Shown in pieces: positions 32,187-39,814 of a stretch of DNA of 41,404 nucleotides (position 1 is its first letter; each line of letters starts with the position of its first letter). Location of the stretch: positions 1 to 41,404 of IMG/VR virus record IMGVR_UViG_3300022752_000143; one strand, written 5' to 3'. The notes below the pieces were generated by a model. The model was not told where the DNA came from, did not search any database, and was given only the letters and a program-made list of their open reading frames with translations. The position numbers and the translations under genes were made by a program. The DNA is from a virus.

Positions 32187-32813
32187 ATGAATTGGATTAA
32201 TATTATTACAACTCTTATAACCTCAACAACATCAATTATTGTAGCACTTATTGCTGCTGGTTTTTTTAAGAGTTGGATGGAGAAATTTAAAGAAAAAAAA
32301 TCACAAGGAAAACTTATCAAACAAATTCAAAAAGACGAGGTTGTACATTTTACAATCAGAGAACTAAGACGAAAATATAATGCGGATAGAATTTATATTA
32401 TGCAGTTCCACAATGGTGGTATGTTCTACACACAAGCTCCGATGCAAAAAGTATCAATAACCTTTGAAAGGTGTTCTGATGGTCTTGAAAGAATGTTTGA
32501 AAGATTTCAAAATGTATTTGTTTCACATCACACTTGGTTTATTTCAGAAACAATTAATATGGGTATGTTTTCAACAAATATAGAAGAAGATGTTAGAGAT
32601 TTACCAACAAGAAGTTTATTGAAAACATTTGGAAACTACGCACTTAGTTCAGTACCTATCTATGATATAAATAAAAATTTGATTGGAATACTTTCTTTAA
32701 GCTGGGTGTTTTCTGAAATTCCAGATGAAATTCTAGAAAATAATAATTTTTCAGAAAAATTCAAAACTGAATTATCATCTGAGTCAAATTCGTTAGCAAC
32801 ATATTTATTATAA
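32187..32813 (+). CDS. Membrane-anchored GAF-like protein
   Basis: 208 aa. One N-terminal transmembrane helix (about 4-27, IITTLITSTTSIIVALIAAGFF), a charged linker, then a domain from about 50 to 180 with NADRIYIMQFHNGGMFYT, LSSVPIYDINKNLIGILSLSWVF, which resembles GAF sensor domains. No kinase, cyclase or other output domain follows. It overlaps the M23 gene (TAATG). A role in sensing or in holding the peptidase partner is possible. Confidence 0.55.
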   Translation: MNWINIITTLITSTTSIIVALIAAGFFKSWMEKFKEKKSQGKLIKQIQKDEVVHFTIRELRRKYNADRIYIMQFHNGGMFYTQAPMQKVSITFERCSDGLERMFERFQNVFVSHHTWFISETINMGMFSTNIEEDVRDLPTRSLLKTFGNYALSSVPIYDINKNLIGILSLSWVFSEIPDEILENNNFSEKFKTELSSESNSLATYLL

Positions 32814-33442
32814 TGGCAACAACATTATTTGATACTGAGAACGTAAATGTGGGCAGTACTCCTAGTCAACATCGGAGTCGACCTGGTCACAAAGGTGATT
32901 GGTATAGTGGAAATGGGTATGATTTAACGGTCAGACCTGGTACTAAAGTTTATTCAATTTCAGATGGTGTAGTGATATCCATGAATTCCAATAACAAAAG
33001 GACTGGTAATATTTACGGTGATAGAGTTACTGTTAAATCTGAAGATGATGAAATATATTACACTCATATAGATTCTAAAGTTCGTAGAGGTGAACAAGTA
33101 AAAAAAGGTGACTTAATTGGTACAGTTGTTGAATGGGAAGATGCCCCAACTAGTAGTCATTTACATATTGCAAGTCGGTATAAAGACGTAAGAAACTACG
33201 TTGATTTTAAAACATGGGTAATTGGTGGTGCTGTAGCAACAGGATCCAATAAAGAAGATGGTAAACGACCAAAAGATACACCACCGAACAATAATCCTAG
33301 TCCAACCCAAGGCCCTATCAGTGATTTTTACAGATTGTTAGCCAATAAAACAGCAATACCAATGGCTCTAGCAGCACTCCCAGGTTTAAGTAAAGAAGAA
33401 CATTTACAAGAACAAATTCAAAGAATTAAAAATTTAATGTAA
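32813..33442 (+). CDS. M23-family (LytM-like) peptidase
   Basis: 209 aa. Zinc-peptidase signature: RPGHKGDWYSGNGYDL (His26 with Asp29 or Asp37), YYTHID (His85) and SSHLHIA (HLH 116-118), as in M23 endopeptidases that cut peptidoglycan cross-links. The beta-sheet motif GTKVYSISDGVVIS lies between. The Ser/Gly insert in the first motif is longer than usual, so activity is likely but not certain. A Pro/Asn linker and a helical tail follow. No signal peptide; probably a virion-associated or second lytic enzyme beside the GH19 endolysin. Confidence 0.8.
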   Translation: MATTLFDTENVNVGSTPSQHRSRPGHKGDWYSGNGYDLTVRPGTKVYSISDGVVISMNSNNKRTGNIYGDRVTVKSEDDEIYYTHIDSKVRRGEQVKKGDLIGTVVEWEDAPTSSHLHIASRYKDVRNYVDFKTWVIGGAVATGSNKEDGKRPKDTPPNNNPSPTQGPISDFYRLLANKTAIPMALAALPGLSKEEHLQEQIQRIKNLM

Positions 33443-33445
33443 AAA

Positions 33446-33469
33446 AAAGTCCGAATTACTTCGGACTTT
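33446..33469. terminator. Bidirectional intrinsic terminator
   Basis: AAAGTCCGAA, loop TTAC, TTCGGACTTT: 10-bp perfect stem flanked by A and T runs, between the convergent M23 and small-lipoprotein genes. Confidence 0.85.
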
Positions 33470-33491
33470 GATGACTCTCGAACTACTAAGA

Positions 33492-33650
33492 TTACTGAAT
33501 AGTTTGAGTTGAATCGGTTGCTACTGCTGTAGTATCTACAGTTTCAGTAGTTTCTTCAACAACAGTTTCTTCAACGGTTGTTTCTTCTGTAGCTTCTTGA
33601 CAAGAAACTAGAGCGGTGGCGATTAGAGCCAAGAAAAGAATGTTTTTCAT
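33492..33650 (-). CDS. Very small Thr/Glu/Val-rich lipoprotein, 52 aa
   Basis: ATG at 33650 gives MKNILFLALIATALVSC with lipobox LVSC (Cys 17). The mature part, about 35 residues, is almost only Glu, Thr, Val, Ala (TEETTVEETVVEETTETV), repetitive and unstructured. Similar small acidic lipoproteins are common in flavobacteria. It has its own host-type promoter, so it may be made early, for example for superinfection exclusion. Confidence 0.65.
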   Translation of the reverse strand: MKNILFLALIATALVSCQEATEETTVEETVVEETTETVDTTAVATDSTQTIQ

Positions 33651-33671
33651 AAATTTGTTTTGTTTATGATG

Positions 33672-33702
33672 TAAATATACACTCAAAGTTATAAATGTCA
33701 AA
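33672..33702 (-). promoter_or_regulatory. Host-type promoter of the small lipoprotein
   Basis: Minus strand TTTG (33699-33702), 19 nt, TATATTTA (33672-33679). The sequence TTTGACATTT at the -33 box is shared with the tmRNA promoter. Confidence 0.6.
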
Positions 33703-33705
33703 CAA

Positions 33706-33757
33706 AATGTCTAATAAATTATTTATTTTTTTTATAGTGTCTATTATATTAGACATT
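33706..33757. promoter_or_regulatory. Inverted repeats, possible operator
   Basis: AATGTCTAATA (33706-33716) is the exact inverse of TATTAGACATT (33747-33757), and TGTCTA-N6-TAGACA (33738-33755) nests in it: three copies of TGTCTA in 52 nt. It lies between a host-type promoter and a late-type promoter of divergent genes. Regulator site or hairpin; no protein is known. Confidence 0.4.
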
Positions 33758-33798
33758 TAATATTTTTTTTGATCAAACGAAATATTTACAACTATACG

Positions 33799-33806
33799 AT
33801 ATTTAT
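33799..33806 (+). promoter_or_regulatory. Late-type ATATTTAT box
   Basis: ATATTTAT, 4 nt before the ATG at 33811. This spacing decides the start: upstream in-frame ATGs fall in or before the box. Confidence 0.55.
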
Positions 33807-33810
33807 GTTT

Positions 33811-34113
33811 ATGAATGATTTAAAGAGAATTTTAAGAGAGAATCTTAAGAGACATATAAGAGAGGAATCTGCGAAAAAAAAACCAGAAGTTCATGTCCCT
33901 GAAAATTGTTTTGGTGGGCCAAAGACTTACGCTGGTGGACTTGTAGCTCTTATACAGTTATTAATGAAAGATAATGACAGGGATGCAAAATTAGCTGTTG
34001 AAGACTTCAAACAATTCCTAAAAGGAAGTTCTAAGATTGACGGTAAAGTAGTGGTTCAGATTCTCCAAAAACATGGAAAGAACCAGTACATTTCTTTTGC
34101 TGGTTGTTTTTAA
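33811..34113 (+). CDS. Small protein with capsid-targeting-like leader, 100 aa
   Basis: Starts MNDLKRILRE-NLKRHIRE-ESAKKKPE, a basic amphipathic helix with two [LI]-x-E sites. The rest is a compact helical part (YAGGLVALIQLLMKDNDRDAKLAVEDFKQFLKGS, KVVVQILQKHG) with two Cys residues. Unknown family. If processed like T4 internal proteins, the mature form would be about 80 residues. Ends at a hairpin shared with the tmRNA. Confidence 0.6.
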   Translation: MNDLKRILRENLKRHIREESAKKKPEVHVPENCFGGPKTYAGGLVALIQLLMKDNDRDAKLAVEDFKQFLKGSSKIDGKVVVQILQKHGKNQYISFAGCF

Positions 34114-34136
34114 ACCCCTCGAATTCGATGGGTTTA
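34111..34136. terminator. Hairpin between a small virion-type gene and tmRNA
   Basis: TAAACCC, inner palindrome TCGAATTCGA, GGGTTTA, with one C/T mismatch. It includes the stop codon of the rightward gene and lies 5 nt past the 3' end of the tmRNA, so it can serve both. Confidence 0.6.
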
Positions 34137-34141
34137 GTTTG

Positions 34142-34542
34142 TGGAGCTAGGTGGATTCGAACCACCGTCCTGTGAATTATTTCACGAGAGGTCTACATGA
34201 TTATTCGATTATTCATAACCGACAAATAGTTGGTTCTTATTTACCATTATTACCAACAACCGTGGGAGTTTCACTTAAATCGGTAGAACCCCTAACTTAA
34301 CCTCCATTCCTTTTTGGGTAGGAACCACACCGTAAGGACTTCTGTTGCAAGGTACTTAGTCCGTAACCCCCGGTGATTGTCTCAATTAAGCTACAACCGC
34401 GACATCAGACTTCAAGAGTCCGATTGTCTCCATACGTGCGAAAACATCGCCATTTGATTGTTTGAACCAGTTTTTACGAGGTTAATTCAGCCCCGTCATG
34501 CCCTCTCAGATCCATTGAAACCAGTCGATTCCTGTTAGCCCC
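34142..34542 (-). ncRNA. ssrA: tmRNA (ssrA)
   Basis: 401 nt on the minus strand. The 5' end GGGGCTA pairs with the 3' TAGCTCC; the 3' end has the T arm GGTGGTTCGAATCCACC; CCA is not encoded. The tag frame starts at a GCA codon after TTTTC and reads A-RMETIGLLKSDVAVVA before TAA, with the stop region in a small hairpin (CGGACT/AGTCTG). tmRNA with SmpB rescues stalled ribosomes and tags the product for proteolysis. The tag end VAVVA differs from the usual (A)LAA. It has a host-type promoter and stands beside a peptidase gene. No smpB is in the window. Confidence 0.92.
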
Positions 34543-34551
34543 GAGTGAATA

Positions 34552-34582
34552 TAAATATACTGAAAAATTTTGAAATGTCAAA
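34552..34582 (-). promoter_or_regulatory. Host-type promoter of tmRNA
   Basis: Minus strand TTTG (34579-34582), 19 nt, TATATTTA (34552-34559), 9 nt before the tmRNA 5' end. It interlocks with the rightward promoter of the peptidase gene. Confidence 0.65.
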
Positions 34583-34599
34583 TTTTTGAACTATATTTG
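34569..34599 (+). promoter_or_regulatory. Host-type promoter of the M20-like peptidase
   Basis: TTTG (34569-34572), 19 nt, TATATTTG (34592-34599); ATG follows after 7 nt. Its spacer contains the -33 box of the divergent tmRNA promoter. Confidence 0.65.
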
Positions 34600-34606
34600 C
34601 TTCATT

Positions 34607-35437
34607 ATGGAATATAGAAATTATGACTTGTTGAAAACTATTTTGGCAGTCCCAACTAAAACTTATCAAGAGGACTTGATGATCGAGTTTCTTGACAATT
34701 ATTTGACTGAACAGAATATACCACACTACGTGGATGATTATGGGAATGTTTATGCCACCAAAACATCGGAGAGATTTCAAAATCAAGTTTTTCCTTGTGT
34801 AATAGCACATACTGATACAGTTCACAATTTGGTTGATCAAATTATAGTTGAAGAATTTATTGGTAAGGACAGACAACAAAGATCCAAGACTTGTTTAAAA
34901 GGTGTAAACTCGAATGGTAAACCAACTGGTATTGGTGGTGACGATAAATGTGGAATTTTTGGAGGACTTACAATATTGATGGATTTACCACACGTAAAGG
35001 TGGCATTTTTTGTAAGTGAAGAAACTGGATGTCACGGCTCAAAAAATAGTGATCCAGAATTTTTCAAGAACGTTGGATATACAATTCAACTTGATGCTCC
35101 AGAAAATTATATGATCTCTGAAGTTTGTAGTGGTGTTCGGTTATTTGATAGAGATTCAGATTTTTTCTCGAAAGTAAATCCGATTATCACCGAAATGATG
35201 ATTGATGCCCAGTATATGTATCACCCATATACTGACGTTTCTCAAATGGTACTCAAGCACGGATTGGCCTCAATTAATATTTCTTGTGGGTATTACAATT
35301 ATCACACCGCAAATGAATACATTGTATTAGATGATCTTTACAATTCAATTGAGGTTGCCAAACGAATGATTGAGTCATTGGGTTATGAAGTTCACCGAAT
35401 GGAATCGAACAAAAGATTACAAGATTTTCGTTGGTGA
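34607..35437 (+). CDS. M20/M42-like zinc aminopeptidase
   Basis: 276 aa from the ATG at 34607. Metal-site motifs in order: AHTDTVHN (His68, Asp70), GIGGDDKCG (Asp112 or Asp113), FVSEETGCHGS (Glu138-Glu139), IQLDAPENY (Asp163) and YNYHTANEY (His233). All ligands of a two-zinc PepT/M20-type exopeptidase are present, but the chain is shorter than the usual 400 aa, so the lid/dimerisation domain is reduced or missing. It would trim peptides. It sits between tmRNA and ClpC, suggesting a part in clearing degradation products. Its end forms a terminator with the ClpC gene. Confidence 0.8.
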   Translation: MEYRNYDLLKTILAVPTKTYQEDLMIEFLDNYLTEQNIPHYVDDYGNVYATKTSERFQNQVFPCVIAHTDTVHNLVDQIIVEEFIGKDRQQRSKTCLKGVNSNGKPTGIGGDDKCGIFGGLTILMDLPHVKVAFFVSEETGCHGSKNSDPEFFKNVGYTIQLDAPENYMISEVCSGVRLFDRDSDFFSKVNPIITEMMIDAQYMYHPYTDVSQMVLKHGLASINISCGYYNYHTANEYIVLDDLYNSIEVAKRMIESLGYEVHRMESNKRLQDFRW

Positions 35438-35452
35438 TAATTGGTGAAAAAG

Positions 35453-35478
35453 AAAAAGGGGACTTAAGTCCCCTTTTT
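35453..35478. terminator. Bidirectional terminator, peptidase/ClpC
   Basis: AAAAAGGGGAC, loop TTAA, GTCCCCTTTTT: 11-bp stem with A and T runs both sides. The loop holds the stop codon of the ClpC gene on the minus strand. Confidence 0.88.
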
Positions 35479-37473
35479 TGTTGATATCTTAATCTCTTCA
35501 TCTTTGTAGGTAAGGTAATAATTTTTACCTTCCACAATATCACCCGACAGATATTTTTCGGAGATCAAGTCTTCAATTTTTTCTTGAATAGCTCGTTTAA
35601 TGGGTCGAGCACCATAGGTCTCATCAAATCCAACTTCGGCAATATGTTCAACAACTGAATCTTGACAAGTCACATTGATCTTCAATCCTTTGAGACGAGT
35701 TGTAAGTTTTGCAACTTCAATTTTAACAATCTCTTTAACCTCTTCTTTTCCGAGGGAATTGAAGACAATAACATCATCAATACGATTGAGAAATTCTGGT
35801 TGAAAATATTTTTTCATTTCAGATTGAAGAATTGTTTTTTTCTTTTCTTCTTCAGCGTACCTGCTTGTTGTGAAACCGATACCAGTTCCGAAATCTTGAA
35901 TTTTTTTGATACCAATGTTTGATGTCATAATAATCAAACAATTTTTGAAACTAATTTTCCTACCTAGACCATCTGTGATATGTCCTTCGTCAAGCATTTG
36001 AAGAAGTGTATGAAAGATATCCTTGTTGGCTTTTTCGATCTCATCGAATAAAACAAGTGAGTATGGTTTAGCTTTTACCTGTTCGGTAAGTTGACCGCCC
36101 TGATCATAACCAACGTATCCAGGAGGAGCACCAATCAATCTAGAAACATTATGTTTTTCTTGATATTCACTCATATCGACACGAATTAAAGCATCAGGAG
36201 ATCCAAAAATTTGTTCAGCCAATTGTTTTGCCAAATGTGTTTTTCCTGTTCCAGTTCCACCTAAGAAAATGTAACTACCGATCGGTTTATTCGGATCTTT
36301 AAATTTCAAACGGTTTCTACGAATTGATTTCGAAATTTTGGTAATCGCTTCGTTTTGTCCAATTACTTTTTTTGATAATTCATTTTCAAGATTGGATAAA
36401 TTATTCTTATCATCCAAAGTCAAACGGTTCAAAGGTATTTTCGTCATATTAGACACAACATCCAAAACCACATCCACATCAATTGGACGTTTGTTCATCA
36501 AGAGTTCTTCTTCAAATTTTTTCTTTTCAATTTCTAGTTTATCTAGAATTTTCTTTTCAGCATCTCTTAAATCAGCGGCTTTTTCATAGTCTTGTTTTTT
36601 GACCACGTCCAACTTTTGTTTTTTAATTTCAGAAGCTTTCGTTTTAAGATTCTCAATAATTGGTGGTGCTTTGATATCAATTTGTGATTTGGAACCAACC
36701 TCATCTAGAATATCAAAAGCTTTGTCTGGGAACTCTCTATCGGTAATATACCTATCCGCCAAGTTCACACAGAGTTCTAATACCTCATCTGAATACGTGA
36801 CTTTATGGAAATCCTCGTATCTTGATTTGGATTGTTTGATGATTTGGAGTGTTTCCGTTCTAGATGGTGGATCTACAACAACTTTTTGAAATCTTCTTTC
36901 AAGAGCACCATCTTTTTCAATATGTTGCCTATATTCATCAAAAGTTGTCGCACCAATACAATGAATTTCACCCCGAGATAATGCTGGTTTGAAAATATTT
37001 GAAGCATCCATAGCTCCCGACGAATTCCCAGCACCAACCATAGTGTGGATTTCATCAATGAAAATAATGACATCAGGATTGTCAGCAATCTCTTCAATAA
37101 TAGCCTTCATTCGTTCCTCAAATTGTCCACGATATTTTGTACCAGCAACAATTGAAGTAAGATCCAAATTTACAATTCGTTTATCCCTTAGATTTCTCGG
37201 ACATTTACCTTCGTGAATTTGAATTGCCAACCCTTCAACGATTGAGGTTTTACCAGCACCCGGTTCACCAATGATAATTGCGTTATTTTTTTTTCTACGA
37301 GATAAAATTTGAGCAATTCGAGTAATTTCTACTTCACGACCAACAACTGGATCCAATTTACCTTCAGCGGCTAATTTATTTAAATCCCGACTGAAATTAT
37401 CCAATACAGGCGTCCCACCACTTTTTTTACGAACATCTTGTTCTTTTTCGTTTTCGTCCATTGATTCTATCAT
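35464..37473 (-). CDS. clpC: ClpC-type AAA+ unfoldase lacking the N-domain
   Basis: 669 aa. Two AAA+ modules: Walker A GEPGAGKT (69-76) and Walker B FIDE (138-141); Walker A GGTGTGKT (405-412) and LFDE (475-478). A short middle region carries a UVR-like helix (DYEKAADLRDAEK, 295-307). The C-terminal end of ClpA/ClpC type is present. The usual 150-residue Clp N-domain is absent; the protein starts just before module 1. The loop GTGIGFTT (IGF at 532-534) matches the ClpP-docking tripeptide, so it could feed substrates to host ClpP. No clpP or adaptor lies in the window. Promoter TTG-N20-TATATTTG upstream. Confidence 0.93.
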   Translation of the reverse strand: MIESMDENEKEQDVRKKSGGTPVLDNFSRDLNKLAAEGKLDPVVGREVEITRIAQILSRRKKNNAIIIGEPGAGKTSIVEGLAIQIHEGKCPRNLRDKRIVNLDLTSIVAGTKYRGQFEERMKAIIEEIADNPDVIIFIDEIHTMVGAGNSSGAMDASNIFKPALSRGEIHCIGATTFDEYRQHIEKDGALERRFQKVVVDPPSRTETLQIIKQSKSRYEDFHKVTYSDEVLELCVNLADRYITDREFPDKAFDILDEVGSKSQIDIKAPPIIENLKTKASEIKKQKLDVVKKQDYEKAADLRDAEKKILDKLEIEKKKFEEELLMNKRPIDVDVVLDVVSNMTKIPLNRLTLDDKNNLSNLENELSKKVIGQNEAITKISKSIRRNRLKFKDPNKPIGSYIFLGGTGTGKTHLAKQLAEQIFGSPDALIRVDMSEYQEKHNVSRLIGAPPGYVGYDQGGQLTEQVKAKPYSLVLFDEIEKANKDIFHTLLQMLDEGHITDGLGRKISFKNCLIIMTSNIGIKKIQDFGTGIGFTTSRYAEEEKKKTILQSEMKKYFQPEFLNRIDDVIVFNSLGKEEVKEIVKIEVAKLTTRLKGLKINVTCQDSVVEHIAEVGFDETYGARPIKRAIQEKIEDLISEKYLSGDIVEGKNYYLTYKDEEIKISTKKGT

Positions 37474-37489
37474 TTTCTTTATTTTTTTA

Positions 37490-37520
37490 CAAATATAGTG
37501 AACTATTGATTAAAAAACAA
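37490..37520 (-). promoter_or_regulatory. Host-type promoter of clpC
   Basis: Minus strand TTG (37518-37520), 20 nt, TATATTTG (37490-37497), 16 nt before the ATG. Confidence 0.6.
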
Positions 37521-37562
37521 TCTTTGTCATATTGTCAGAAAAAATAAATTTTTTATGTCATA

Positions 37563-37597
37563 TTGACTTATTTTTCTGATTGGTATATTGTTTGTAG
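37563..37597 (+). promoter_or_regulatory. Possible dnaK promoter
   Basis: TTGACTT followed after about 20 nt by TATTGTTTG, near TAnnTTTG but with one extra base, then a leader of roughly 35 nt. No CIRCE repeat is seen. A weak call; no ATATTTAT box here. Confidence 0.35.
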
Positions 37598-37631
37598 TGT
37601 TAGGATAAAATAAAACTAAAAAAACAAAGTT

Positions 37632-39503
37632 ATGAATAAAAATGTAATTATTGGTATCGACTTAGGTACCACAAACTCGGCGGTAGCAATTATTGAAGGT
37701 GGTCAACCTATCGTGGTTGCTAATTCAGAAGGTAAGAGAACTACACCATCGATTGTTGCTTTTACTGATAAAGATCGAAAGGTTGGTGACCCTGCAAAAA
37801 GACAGGCGGTAACCAATCCAGAAAAGACAGTCTCTTCAATAAAAAGATTTATAGGTAAAGATTTTGATAAATGTAAAGCAGAATCAAAAAAAGTTCCTTA
37901 CAAAACAACCAAAACATCAACTGGTCTAGTTGGTGTAAAAATTGATGATAAGACATATACACCACAAGAAATTTCAGCAACTATTCTACAGAAAATGAAA
38001 AAAACAGCTGAAGATTATTTGGGTTATGAAGTAACAAGAGCTGTTATTACGGTACCAGCTTATTTTGGTGACCAAGAAAGAAGTGCTACTATTGAGGCTG
38101 GTGAAATTGCGGGATTGAAAGTTGAAAGGATTATTAATGAGCCAACAGCCGCAGCATTGGCTTATGGTTTAGATAAAAAATCAAAAGATTCAAAAATATT
38201 GGTATTTGACTGTGGTGGTGGAACTCATGACGTATCGGTACTTGAAATTGGTGATGGGATTTTTGAAGTAAAATCAACTGATGGTGACACACATTTGGGT
38301 GGTGATGATTTTGATAACGCAATTATCAATTGGATGACATCTGAGTTTCAAAATGAATATGGTGTTGATCTTACAAAAGACCCAATGGCTCTCCAAAGAG
38401 TCAGAGAAGCTGCTGAAAAAGCAAAAATTGAATTATCCTCATCTTCGAATAGTGAAATTAATTTACCTTACATTACTGCTCGTGAAGGTGTCCCTGTTCA
38501 CTTTGTTAAATCATTGTCAAGAAGTAAATTTGAACAACTGACAAAAGAATTGGTTGACAGAACAATTGCTTGTGCGAAAAAAGCTCTTAAAAATGCTAAA
38601 TTAAAACCATCCGAAATTGATGAGGTAGTTTTAGTTGGTGGGTCTACTCGTATTCCAGCAATCCAAGAAGCGGTTGAGAACTTCATTGGTAAAAAAGCAA
38701 ATAAATCAGTTAATCCTGATGAAGTTGTGGCTTTAGGAGCTGCTATACAAGGTGCGGTTCTTACTGGTGATGTAGATGATGTACTACTTCTAGATGTTAT
38801 TCCATTGTCATTCGGTATCGAGACTATGGGTGGTGTAATGACAAAAATTATTGAAGCTAATACAACCATTCCAATCAAAAAACAACAAACATTCTCAACG
38901 GCTGTCGATAATCAACCAACTGTAGATATTAATGTACTACAAGGTGAAAGACCAATGGCGAATGATAACAGATCCTTGGGTAGATTTTTCTTGGAAGGTA
39001 TTACACCAGCACCACGAGGTGTACCACAAATTGAAGTTACAATTGATATTGATGCAAATGGAATTCTTCATGTCACCGCAAAAGACCAGGCGTCTGGTAA
39101 GGAAAATAAAATCAGAATTGAAGGTGGTTCTTCATTAACACCAGAAGAAATCGAAAGAATGAAACGCGAAGCTCAGGAAAATTTGGAACAAGATAAATTG
39201 ACACAACAAAGAGTTGAATTGTTCAATCAATGTGATAATCAAATTTTCAACACGAAAAAAAATATGGAAGAGTGGAAAGATAAGTTTACTGAAGAACAAT
39301 CTACGAAGTTAAATGAATGTTTGGAAAATTTAGAGAAAGCTTATTCTGAACGAAATGAAGAAAACTGTAAAGAATATTCGGAAAAACTTAATAAAGTCTT
39401 TACTGAGGTTTCAAACGAAATATACTCAACAATGAAACCAGAAGATGATATGAATACTACAAATGATATTCAAGACGTTGAATTCACAGAAGTAGAAAAG
39501 TAA
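37632..39503 (+). CDS. dnaK: Hsp70 chaperone DnaK
   Basis: 623 aa, near full bacterial length. ATPase domain with [14 protein letters not shown] (8-21), the second phosphate motif [18 protein letters not shown] and the adenosine motif [16 protein letters not shown]; linker [16 protein letters not shown]; substrate domain with [11 protein letters not shown]; helical lid; C-terminus DVEFTEVEK, close to the EEVD-like tail of bacterial DnaK. GGGTHDV has His where Phe is usual. No dnaJ or grpE lies nearby, so host co-chaperones would be needed, perhaps for capsid or replication complex assembly. It diverges from the clpC gene. Confidence 0.96.
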   Translation: MNKNVIIGIDLGTTNSAVAIIEGGQPIVVANSEGKRTTPSIVAFTDKDRKVGDPAKRQAVTNPEKTVSSIKRFIGKDFDKCKAESKKVPYKTTKTSTGLVGVKIDDKTYTPQEISATILQKMKKTAEDYLGYEVTRAVITVPAYFGDQERSATIEAGEIAGLKVERIINEPTAAALAYGLDKKSKDSKILVFDCGGGTHDVSVLEIGDGIFEVKSTDGDTHLGGDDFDNAIINWMTSEFQNEYGVDLTKDPMALQRVREAAEKAKIELSSSSNSEINLPYITAREGVPVHFVKSLSRSKFEQLTKELVDRTIACAKKALKNAKLKPSEIDEVVLVGGSTRIPAIQEAVENFIGKKANKSVNPDEVVALGAAIQGAVLTGDVDDVLLLDVIPLSFGIETMGGVMTKIIEANTTIPIKKQQTFSTAVDNQPTVDINVLQGERPMANDNRSLGRFFLEGITPAPRGVPQIEVTIDIDANGILHVTAKDQASGKENKIRIEGGSSLTPEEIERMKREAQENLEQDKLTQQRVELFNQCDNQIFNTKKNMEEWKDKFTEEQSTKLNECLENLEKAYSERNEENCKEYSEKLNKVFTEVSNEIYSTMKPEDDMNTTNDIQDVEFTEVEK

Positions 39504-39510
39504 TTTTCGT

Positions 39511-39518
39511 ATATTTAT
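39511..39518 (+). promoter_or_regulatory. Late-type ATATTTAT box just before a terminator
   Basis: ATATTTAT, 46 nt before the KTSC gene, but the dnaK terminator hairpin lies between box and gene. A transcript from here would begin inside the terminator. Confidence 0.4.
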
Positions 39519-39520
39519 GG

Positions 39521-39551
39521 AAAGACCGACCCCTAAAAAAGGTCGGTCTTT
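39521..39551 (+). terminator. Intrinsic terminator after dnaK
   Basis: AAAGACCGACC, 9-nt loop CCTAAAAAA, GGTCGGTCTTT: 11-bp stem followed by TAATTT. Confidence 0.85.
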
Positions 39552-39564
39552 TAATTTAAAAACT

Positions 39565-39810
39565 ATGGCAATATCAAAACAAACAATCGAGGGTACCAAA
39601 ATCATAAATGAAGTACAATCAAGTAATTTAGTCAGGACTGAATATGATACTAGTGATAGTAGTTTGGTTGTAGAATTTAAAAATGGAACCAAATACTCCT
39701 ATGAAAATGTTCCACATAAAATCTATGCTCAATTTAGATTAGCGGAGTCACAAGGAAATTTTTTCAATACTAACATCGCAAAAGCATTCAAATATAAAAA
39801 ACTGACTTGA
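39565..39810 (+). CDS. KTSC-domain protein, 81 aa
   Basis: ATG at 39565 (MAISKQTIEGTKI); an upstream in-frame ATG lies inside the late box and terminator and is rejected. The sequence VRTEYDTSDSSLVVEFKNGTKYSYENVPHKIYAQFRLAESQGNFFNTNIAKAFKYKKL is a full KTSC domain (Y.Y..VP..vy..f..A.S.G.yfn..I). The family is small, probably RNA- or ligand-binding, often fused to lysyl-tRNA synthetase in bacteria and free in phages. Confidence 0.82.
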   Translation: MAISKQTIEGTKIINEVQSSNLVRTEYDTSDSSLVVEFKNGTKYSYENVPHKIYAQFRLAESQGNFFNTNIAKAFKYKKLT

Positions 39811-39814
39811 TAAT

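Noticed and set aside
39517-39564. Start of the KTSC protein at 39517
   Set aside because: The extra residues would be encoded by the late box and the dnaK terminator; the ATG at 39565 starts the conserved domain.
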